Part shown: positions 55,846 to 64,000 of the stretch, piece after piece | Layout of the letters: each line of letters starts with the position of its first letter | Position numbering within the stretch: position 1 is the first letter of the stretch | DNA from: Bimuria novae-zelandiae CBS 107.79 | Taxonomy: Eukaryota; Ascomycota; Dothideomycetes; Pleosporales; Didymosphaeriaceae | Direction of reading: 5' to 3' | NCBI GenBank assembly: GCA_010015655.1 | Contig: ML976758.1 | Coordinates: 23,719-87,718, forward strand | DNA: 64,000 nucleotides | Program-made: the position numbers and the translations under genes | The notes under the pieces: generated by a model | Told to the model about the DNA's origin: nothing | What the model saw: only the letters and a program-made list of their open reading frames with translations | The model's database searches: none

Positions 55846-58800
55846 ATGTCAAAGGCTATCTCGTCGATCATCCTTCAAGGGCCACACAACTGGGAACTAT
55901 GGATCTATACTGTTAAAAGGCTCGCAGAGGCTGGAGACGTATGGGGATATATCAATCCAGACCTGCCACATCCGTCAACACTAAACAAGCCTCTACAACC
56001 TACACAGATCCATGCTGCCAACAACGACAGATCACCAGCAACAGAACCTACCCCTGAAGCTCAAGCGCAGTACAATCAAGACATAAGTCTTTATTATAGA
56101 GAGCTTAAAGAATACAGGCGAACTAAAGATAAGATTAGGTAGATTAAAGCGTATGTAGCTAACATAATTGCGCAGGACCTAGTCTATTAAATTAAGGACT
56201 AAGAGTCCCTCCACGATTAGCTTAAGACTCTACAGGAGCTCTACAGTCCCACAACAGCTGATCGAGAATATTAGGTCTAGAAAGCATACAACACCGCCAA
56301 AGTTCTGCACGCTCGCAGAGAGAACCTCAAAGATTGGTGCAGCACATTCCTTGCTGCCTACAACAGGGCCAAACAACTCCAGCTACCAGAGACGCATGGC
56401 TACAGACCACACAAGGATTTCATACGAGCTATTAAACAGATTGATCCTGGATACGCTGCTACTATCGCGATTACTGTATTTAACGCAAAAGCAAGCTCCT
56501 ACAACGACTCTGTGCAGCCAACATTGCCTAATCTACTAGCTAGTTACCTACGCTACTATCGCACAACCACAACGAAATTAACTACCTAGAGTAGAGCATT
56601 TGCAGCTACATTAAATCAAGAAGAGTCTCTGTACAAACAAAACAGTAGAAAGAGATCTCGCCAGGACAAGCTATTAAAGCTATTAAAACCATGCCTCTGT
56701 GGAGACCTACACTACTGGGGACAGTGTCCGTACATCGACACCTCACTACGCAAAGGAGGATTTGTTAAAGACCCTAAAAAAGCTAAGAAAATAGCAGAGT
56801 TTGAAGCTAAGGATAAGAACGGCATATTAAATAAGATTCGGGAGAAGAATCAACGCTATAAGAAGCAGAGGACCTACAAGAGCTATATAGCAGAACCTGA
56901 TTCGATAGAAATTAACGCAGGCGATGCACCTACAAGCGACCTTCTAAATAAGGCATATGCTATCTACTTATTAGCATTTAACAATCAGCTAGCGCACCGA
57001 AACTTCCCGCTTCTCCACTCATGGACGCTAGACCCCGCTACTGATATCCACATCTGCAACAATCCGACCGAGTTCCAATAGAAAGCTCCTGCATCACCTG
57101 ACGATATCGTACTTGCAGGCGGCACTGAGATGACTATCCAGGCATAGGGAGAAGTCGAGATACCTCTATTAACACCATAAGGACAAAAGAAAACAAAGCT
57201 TAAGAGTGTAGCCTTGATCCCTAGCTTTTTCACAAGCCTAGTCTCTCTAGCCCAGCTATCATCGTCAAACGTCCATTTCGACTCTGGCAGAAATGCACTA
57301 TATCGATCTAACTTATTAGGCTCACAAGTAGAAGATATCGCCACCCTCACTAGACTAGGTAGACACTGGCTAGTAGTCTATTAAACTGAACCTCTATCTA
57401 CTTAATCCGCTTAGGCTCAGGCTTTTGCGACCCATTAACGTTGGCTATAATACTCTACTCTACCGCCTAGACTAAGATCACTCAGCAAGTCTCAGCTCCA
57501 TATACTAATAGGACATCTAAGCAGTGACGCTATCGATTAACTGCAGAATCACGTAATAGGCATATAGCTATCTACTAGATCTGCTCCTTAAACAATCGAC
57601 TGCGAAGAATGCCTACAAAGCAAAGCATAATAAATCATCTCACGGCGAAATGGCCATAAGATTGGAGCCACAAGAGCCTTTGAAACTATTACTATTAATC
57701 TTATTGAGCTTGATGCAAGAGCCTACAATAGCGACCGATACGTCTTCCATGGGTTTGATCTATTCTCGAAATTCCATTTTGTCTATACAATACCTAGACG
57801 GGACAAGCTTATGCTCCTGTCTATCATCAGACGACTAGATCGAACAATTAAACGAGAATTTAACACAACTGTCACCTTTCTCATCGCTGACGACGAGCGA
57901 GGATATGGCCTGACAGACGACTCTGCTAGAGACTACTGTCAGAGAGAAGGTATCAAGCTACTGATTAGAGCTCCACACACCAAGGAGCAAAACGGATCAG
58001 CAGAGCGCTTTGGCAGAAGTCTTATTAAGAGAAGTCGTTTAATAAAGATTACTTTAAACCTACCTCTAACACTTGGCTCTGAAATCTACTCTACAGTAGT
58101 ATACCTGCTTAATCGCACACCCACGCGATCACTAGGCTAGAAAACACTATTTAAAATCGCCTATAGCAAGAAACCGTTAATTACTCACCTACGCGTTTAT
58201 AGCTGCCAAGCATACGCACTGCGCAAGTAGATACCACGCACAGACAAGCTTAGTCCTTAAGCACTAGTAGGATATCTAGTTAGCTACGACTTATTAAATA
58301 TCTACTAGATCTAGATGCCTAAGGCGAGAAGTCGAGCACATAAAGGCAAAGTAATTCGTGTAAGAGACGTTACCTTTAGAGAAGACCTCTTCTATTAATC
58401 ACACGATAAAATAGATCCTCTCCTATAAGGCTCTAAGCTAGAGCAATTCGCTTACGAGTATTAACTACCTTTAATGCGTAGCTAAGACAGTTCTACAGAA
58501 GATTTATCAAAAGACAAGCTTACGTTAGATCTAGACTAGTCTAGCCAGACTACTGCTTCTACAGAACAAAGCTAATTAACGCAAAAAGAAACAACAACCC
58601 TACGTTAAACTAAAAGTCATAATCTATAGCTTTTAACACCAAGTTAAACAGAGACTACTAAGGTTCATAGTAGCTCATGGGGCTCGCCTTATAACTACTC
58701 ACCGCGCTTACTATTAGCTACGCCAGCCAGCCTACCTGCAATACCTACATCCTCAAGAAAGCGCAAGCGTTAAACATTAGACTCTATTTCACGAACAGAC

Positions 58801-60590
58801 TCAAACCAAGCAGAGAATCGAGAACTAATTAATAGCAACCTTCGTTAGTCTCATATACTACCTAAAGGGTCAACAAGATCTAGAAAGCCATCTTAGAAGA
58901 GTAGCAGCTTCTTTATTAACATATACTAGTTAGCATACGTAGCAGCCTTAGCTACAGCATTAAAAACACGATTTTACTACACCGAGCTACCTCCTGAGCC
59001 GCGTCTCTACAGAGATGTGATGAGGATGCCATCTCTACACAAGGAAGGCTTTCTCTAGGCGATGCAACAAGAGATCAACAACGTGAAACGAAAAGGCACG
59101 TACGAGAGGATTACTTGGCAGGAGTTAAATCTATAAGACTAAGAAGTTCTCCCGTTAATGTGGGTTATTAAGTTTAAGCTTAATAATTAAGGATACCTTA
59201 CGAAATACAAAGCGCGCATCTGTGTACGAGGCGATCTATAGATAACTACTAAAAATACCTATACAGCTACTTTAGTAGTTTAAATATTCCAAGCTCTAGT
59301 TGCTATAGCGGCCTACTTTAACATAGAGATCTATTAGTATAATGCTATTAACGCATTTATAAACGCTTAGCTTGCAATACTAGTCTATTGTTATTCACTA
59401 GAAGGATTCTCTAATCCTAATTATCTATAGAAACTACGTCGAGCTCTATACGGCCTAAAGACCTTGCTACTACTTTGGTATTAAGAGCTCACCAAGACGC
59501 TCTCTAAACTAGGACTACACGAAGTTAAAGATGCTCCTTGTCTATGGAAGAATAATAAGCTTCTAGTCTTCTTCTATGTAGACGACATCGTCGTACTCTG
59601 CCTACCAGCCCACAAAGCTGCACTACATGAATTCGAACAGAAGCTCCTGCATCAATATAAGATTCGATCTCTAAGAGAGCTTCAAACGTTCTGTGGCATT
59701 CAAACGCATAGAGACCGTGAGAATAGCTCTATCTAGTTATTACAAACTTCATATATCGAGAAGCTTACACAGAAGTTTCCTCTATTAAAGCTATATACGA
59801 AGTTGCCAGCTACACCACTGCCTCTAGAAGAGTTATTACCGTTAGAGGATTAAGCAAATGACTTTACCAAGCACAGATATGCCTAGCTTGTAGGATCTAT
59901 AGGATATGCAGCTAGAGCTACCCGACCTAATGTCTTAAAAGCTCACTTAAAACTAGCTAAGTTTCTTACGAATCCATCTTCACGTTATCTTAACGTAGCA
60001 TACCAGACAATTGCCTACCTGCTAGAAACTAAAGATCGAGCGCTTTACTATACCGCTTCTATCTTAAACAAATCAGTCTATATAGCCGACCAACCTTAAC
60101 CTAAGTTCTTTGGAGTAACAGATGCATTATACGCTGATGACAAAATTACACGCAAGAGCTTATAAGGCTATATCTTCTTTCTGTTTGGCGGACCTGTAGA
60201 CTGGAAAGCAACACTCTAACGCTGTGTTATAAAGTTAACTACAGAAGCAGAGCTAGTCGCCGCATCGTCTGCAGGCACTAAACTAATCTGGTGGTGGAGA
60301 GTCTTTAAACAAATCGGCTTTAATCCAGATCATGAACGTCTTTTATACTGTAATAATTAGCAAACTATCCAACTTCTCACCTCTACTACGCCTCGTCTCA
60401 AGACTACTGTACGGCACGTCGATATCCATTATTACTGGCTTTGACAAGAAGCTTAATCTAATAATATCAACCTCTTATACATCTAAACAACCTGTCAACT
60501 AGCTGATAGCCTCACCAAGCTACTGCCTAAACAGAAACATGAAAACTGGGTTTCTCTTCTTCATTTTCAACCTTTTCCTTCAAGCAAATG
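55846..60590 (+). pseudogene. Copia_3 gag-pol, broken by scattered stops
   Basis: Gag starts at ATG 55846 (MSKAISSIILQGPHNWELW) and contains a Cys-rich motif near 56695 (CLCGDLHYWGQCPY). The protease region near 57020 reads SWTLDPATDIHICN. The integrase core is clean at 57811-58140, with EQNGSAERFGRSL holding the catalytic Glu. Reverse transcriptase shows an intact YVDDIVV at 59575. RNase H follows to about 60590. The numerous in-frame stops are nearly all TAG or TAA, at places where Gln or Trp is expected. Coding sense between them is otherwise preserved, which indicates light RIP of a recent copy. A 122-codon frame at 60631-60999 beyond pol has no recognised domain. Confidence 0.85.
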
Positions 60591-61103
60591 AGCTTCCCTA
60601 CTGTATAGTACTCTTCCTGGTTTTTCCCATGTGGTTTTTACAGGTTTAACGAGGCTATACATTTACCCAGTTCTATCCTGTTCCCCTTATACTGTACTCA
60701 ACTTCATACTGTATTTCACATCATACACAGAGCAAACATGCTCGCATCATGTATCAAGCTCCACCTGCAAGGCTTATCAACCTCAGCACAGAACGCGAAG
60801 CAATCAGGATCTCAGTACTAGCTCTGGGAGACGTCCTACTACTAGGGACGCCTGTAGTATAGAGCGAGATCCACCTACACTGCGACGGCGGACGGCTACC
60901 CACCTAGGACTGCACCAATACTCAGACTGGCACAAAAAGCTAGCTTCTCGACCCCAAAATGCAGCTGCCCCACAAAGGCAGAGGGGGAACTATAGCTAAA
61001 ATCAGCTTCAAACATGCGTTCGAACCTGAAGGGGGTGTGTAAGCAGCCTAGGGCTATGTCACATGACAACACTAGTCTCATGAGTCAGCTCGATCACTAT
61101 AAA

Positions 61104-62770
61104 CACCAGGTGGCGAGCTAATTCGTGATCGGTGTACGTAAGCAGCACTAGCCATCAACAACAGCCCCTCCATCTACAACAAAACTTCACCCTTACACCA
61201 ATCACCCAAATCTCGTCCAATTCCTACGATAAGCAGCTCAATCGACGCGCCGCGAACGCCCAAACGCTCTAAACCTAATATTTAATATACTACGCCTACG
61301 AAATCAGCCTACCTACACCGTTGTAGCCACTAGGCGAATGGCGAGACTATTAACGACGTTAACAAGCTATTTCGAATCTCTAAGGCTACAGGCAGACGTT
61401 AGAGGCGTTAATAACGCAAGCTAAGTATAAAGATCGCGTAAAGGCGTACGCGCAAGCCTTTAGCTAAGCTTAATAGTAATAAGCTCGGGAGAGCTTTTTA
61501 AACGCCTATACAAGTTCTTAAACACATAGCAGAGCCTAAGGAGAATTCCTATAGTTAACGCCTGCTCACCTATTAAGCTAAAAAGTATAGCGTTGAGCTC
61601 TCTAAGCGTCAGTTACAATATAACTTTAGTTAACGACTCGACGCTCACATGTACATAGCGCCCTATAGTAATCCTTTAATAGACGCCAACAAAGCTGCGC
61701 GCGTACAGTATGGCCAGCAGAACAAGGATCTGCTTATTACAGGTTACTAGGATCAAGTTTTCTTCACTAACAAGGCTCATTTTAACCCACATAAGCGCCT
61801 CCAAAAGCCTCGTCAGCTGCGTCGACGCGGGCAGCAAAAACGATACAGAAAAGTCACTAATATGCAGCCTCGGAGCGCTCCTAGGGGTCAGGTTTTACAC
61901 ATGTACGCCTGCGTCAACTGGGACTTCAAATCAGAGCTCTACTTTTACAACAACGACAAAGAGATGCCTATAGTCGTTAAGCCTCCGCCGAAACCTCGCA
62001 AAAGGATGTATAAGTCCTCTCAGCAGTACGAAAAGCGCGTACAAGAATAGGAGGCTCATAAGCCTCCCAAAGTCGACGTAGATCCTCAGGGGAACCATAT
62101 GACGTAAGCCTACTATACAGAGCATGTACTGCCTACATATATCAAGATCCTCAACGACGCGCGCACTCGTAATCCTTATAAATATCCTATTCTATAAGAA
62201 GATAATAACCCGTCGCATAGTACAAGATCAAAACATAACGTTGCGCGTATATTCAAGATATCTTAAGGAGTGCGGCTCCTCATACACCCAGGGAGGTCAC
62301 CAGATCTCAATCCTACAGAAGGATGCTGGCTCATCCTTAAAGAAAAGGCCAAAAGGCGTCTCCACAAGCCATGTGAAGGTGAGACGCCTTGGGATAGGAC
62401 TATAAAACACCTCAAGGATATACTACGGCAAATATAGGATAAGATCTCTATTAATAAGATCAGGGAGCTTATTAAGGAGATGCCAGATCGCTGCCAAAGG
62501 CTCATAGAAACTGGCGGCGAGAAGATACGCTCACAACGCTGGTGAATATACTGTACATATCCTACATACTGTAGAGATTCTGAGATCTCAACACCAAATC
62601 TGAGCTCTACGCGTCAGATTTAAGCTTTAAAATCAAGTTTAGCCTCAAAATCAAGTTAATATGCGTCAAGAACCTCAGAATTTCGACTTTGTATGGTGAT
62701 TACTATGGGAGAACAAAATTTGGCGGTTGTGCTTACATAAACCGATCACGAATTAGCTCGCCACCTGGTG
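61104..62770 (+). mobile_element. Tc1-type DNA transposon with 30-bp terminal repeats
   Basis: The element is 1,667 bp. Perfect 30-bp inverted ends begin CACCAGGTGGCGAGCTAATT. The flanking repeat is TAAA on both sides (61100-61103 and 62771-62774), compared with the single TAAA of the intact LTR. It has one transposase gene on the plus strand. It must be younger than Copia_3. Confidence 0.92.
61257..62545 (+). pseudogene. Tc1-type (DDE_3-like) transposase, broken by stops
   Basis: The N-terminal DNA-binding part is AT-shifted and hard to read. From about 61740 the catalytic core is clear: QVFFTNKAHFNPHKRLQK, which holds the first acidic region, LHMYACVNWDFKSELYFYN, EDNNPSHSTRSKHNVARIF and HPGRSPDLNPTEGCWLILKE with the last catalytic residue region. 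The C-terminus is helical and ends RSQRW at 62545. At least four TAG/TAA stops interrupt at positions fitting former Gln or Trp. The start near 61257 is a guess. Confidence 0.72.
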
Positions 62771-62857
62771 TAAACGAGCCTCTGATCACTCCATGTACAC
62801 ACACACACAGAACACACACAATACACTACCTTTATACATACCACCCACCTGCTTACA

Positions 62858-63530
62858 TGTATTAATAAACGTTGCACGGTATTTAATAAATGGCTATCGA
62901 GTGCGTACGACATGATCTTATAGATTAGGCGACTGTCGCAACGCGCTAAGCGTCTATCACAACCGAAGGTGCGTAGCCTTGGGAAATGGCAAGTCGAATA
63001 TCGCATGTCGAAGCTTAAAAGTGCTGGAAGCCTGCTTAAAAGTAAACCGACCTGGGTCCGGTGACTTCCCCTGCTTGCACCAAGAAGCATGGGTAGGTTC
63101 CCTTCGTTATCTGCGGACACATAGGGTACAGGTGCCCAGATGTACGGTTCGGACACGTCTACAACCAGGTGCTTGATGATATCCCTATACGTTAGTTCCT
63201 CTACTAATGTGCGCAAGAGTAATGCGGCGTTCCAACTAGTGACGTGTACGCTTTGATAGAGAGCCCTAAATGTATAGGAGTGAGTAAGTTATAACACTAG
63301 ACATAAATTCTGTAAGCCGCACGTGTCCACGTAGTTAAAGATTATCTCGAACACGTCAATGTTTAATTTAGTGATAAAATATTAATAATACTTAGGTAGA
63401 AATTTGTTCAGGAGCCTAAAAAGTAATCGTTTTATTATTACAGTAGCACCCTAGAGATAAATCCCTTTAATATTAAGTATTTGCCTGTGCTTAGCGAAAG
63501 CGCGGAGATAAAAATGAATTTTTAGTTCTA
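62858..63530. other. Unassigned DNA with a possible gene fragment
   Basis: Composition is normal at 62900-63260. The minus strand reads LLLRTLVEELTYRDIIKHLV and VDVSEPYIWAPVPYVSADN (about 63235-63090), which looks like real coding sequence, perhaps the middle of an F-box/LRR-type fungal protein, but I cannot name it. The remainder to 63530 is AT-rich without a readable frame. Confidence 0.4.
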
Positions 63531-63626
63531 GACACTACCGTGTCCGTGCGCGTAACGATCGGATTCGCGTAACGATCGCCGAACACCAAACCACCTCAAC
63601 CTTCAGCGCGTCATAATTCTATCAAC

Positions 63627-64000
63627 ATGGATCCAATTCAAGCTGCGATTGATGAAATCGAATCGCTAAATCCAGGAGAACGCTTTACTTATGCTGAAAT
63701 AGCGCGTAGGCATGGTGTTAATCGCAATACCCTATCGCGAAATCATAGAGGGGTTCAATCGTCGCGAACAACTAAGAGAATTAATCAACAAAAGCTCAAC
63801 GTCCAGCAAGAGGAGGAGCTTGTACGATATATCAAAAGACTCACAGAGAGACATATACCTCCCACTAGAGAGATGATACAGAACTTCGCCTCTACGATAG
63901 CAAAGGAGCCAGTTAGCGAGAGCTGGGTTACGCGCTTTATCAACCGACACAGCATTCATCTCATCTCACAATGGACGGTCGGCATGGACAGCAATCGCCA
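63627..64000 (+). CDS. Pogo/Fot1-type transposase, open to the window edge
   Basis: From ATG 63627 the frame is open for 124 codons and leaves the window. It starts MDPIQAAIDEIESLNPGERF, then has a psq-type helix-turn-helix (YAEIARRHGVNRNTLSRNHR) and a CENP-B-type DNA-binding region (QQEEELVRYIKRLTERHIPP, SESWVTRFINRH). The DDE catalytic domain would lie beyond the edge. No RIP-type stops are seen, unlike every other transposase gene in the window. Upstream, near 63530-63580, the unit GCGTAACGATCG occurs twice and probably belongs to the terminal inverted repeat. Confidence 0.85.
   Translation, partial: MDPIQAAIDEIESLNPGERFTYAEIARRHGVNRNTLSRNHRGVQSSRTTKRINQQKLNVQQEEELVRYIKRLTERHIPPTREMIQNFASTIAKEPVSESWVTRFINRHSIHLISQWTVGMDSNR

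Larger units (their letters stand above)
55603..62857 (+). mobile_element. Copia_3: Ty1/copia retrotransposon with Tc1-type insertion in its 3' LTR
   Basis: LTRs are 55603-55751 (149 bp) and 61038-62857, the latter split by a 1,667-bp transposon. Both start TGTAAGCAGCCTAGGG and end CCTGCTTACA. The purine run GAAGGGGG precedes the 3' LTR. The element is about 5.6 kb without the insertion. Flanks differ (GACTA left, TGTAT right), so no target duplication is present. Mutation is milder than in Copia_1 and Copia_2. Confidence 0.92.
61038..62857 (+). repeat. Copia_3 3' LTR, split by a transposon
   Basis: LTR pieces are 61038-61103 and 62771-62857. Removing 61104-62770 and one TAAA gives 149 bp, the same length as the 5' LTR. 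Confidence 0.92.

Noticed and set aside
61100..61103. TTAA/piggyBac explanation for the 4-bp flank of the Tc1-type element
   Set aside because: The flank is TAAA, not TTAA, and the encoded protein has Tc1-type SPDLNPTE sequence instead of piggyBac features.

Overview
The window is a piece of a filamentous ascomycete (Pezizomycotina) genome, most likely a Dothideomycete. Evidence for this is short introns of about 50-150 bp, an intact EMC1, an RSR1/Krev-type GTPase, a GH36 alpha-galactosidase, a Zn2Cys6 regulator and a Pth11-like rhodopsin-domain receptor. Relics of HET, GT90, F-box and ZZ-finger genes fit the same group. The very AT-rich stretches are transposons in which CpA/TpG became TpA, the signature of repeat-induced point mutation (RIP). 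CAG, CAA and TGG codons became stops, Cys codons became Tyr, and CpG sites were largely left alone.

Layout. 1-1099: gene-free. 1100-11043: an hAT transposon with 8-bp target duplications, split by a Ty1/copia element (Copia_1), which itself carries two solo LTRs; a third solo LTR sits in the hAT half. 11590-15168: a GT90 glycosyltransferase pseudogene and an F-box remnant. 15174-22673: a solo LTR, then a Fot1/pogo-type element split by a complete copia element (Copia_2) and another solo LTR. 22705-23797: a truncated TPR/ZZ-finger gene cut off at the transposon edge.

24302-35844 is the largest gene island: secreted alpha-galactosidase (aglC), a convergent Zn2Cys6 transcription factor, a VWA-domain protein with Pro/Gln/Gly-rich tails, and RSR1 with an apparent GC-AG intron. 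37420-39803 holds a decayed pogo relic and two long palindromic elements. 40080-42988 is EMC1. 43768-49021 is a solo LTR interrupted by a Tc1/mariner-type element, then a decayed piggyBac-like transposon with two solo LTRs. 49887-51345 is a rhodopsin-domain membrane protein and 51753-53043 a broken HET gene. 53089-62857 is a truncated copia element (Copia_4), a relic of an FAD-linked oxidase, and a long copia element (Copia_3) whose 3' LTR is interrupted by a second Tc1-type element. The window ends inside an open pogo-type transposase gene.

The intact genes are unrelated housekeeping, regulatory or secreted functions and form no evident pathway. The main interest is the nested transposon record, in which nearly every insertion can be ordered by exact target-site duplications. 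The copia primer sites match the anticodon loops of two tRNAs, and RIP boundaries are sharp and lie inside single elements. All intron and exon boundaries are read by eye from splice signals and phase, not from transcripts.
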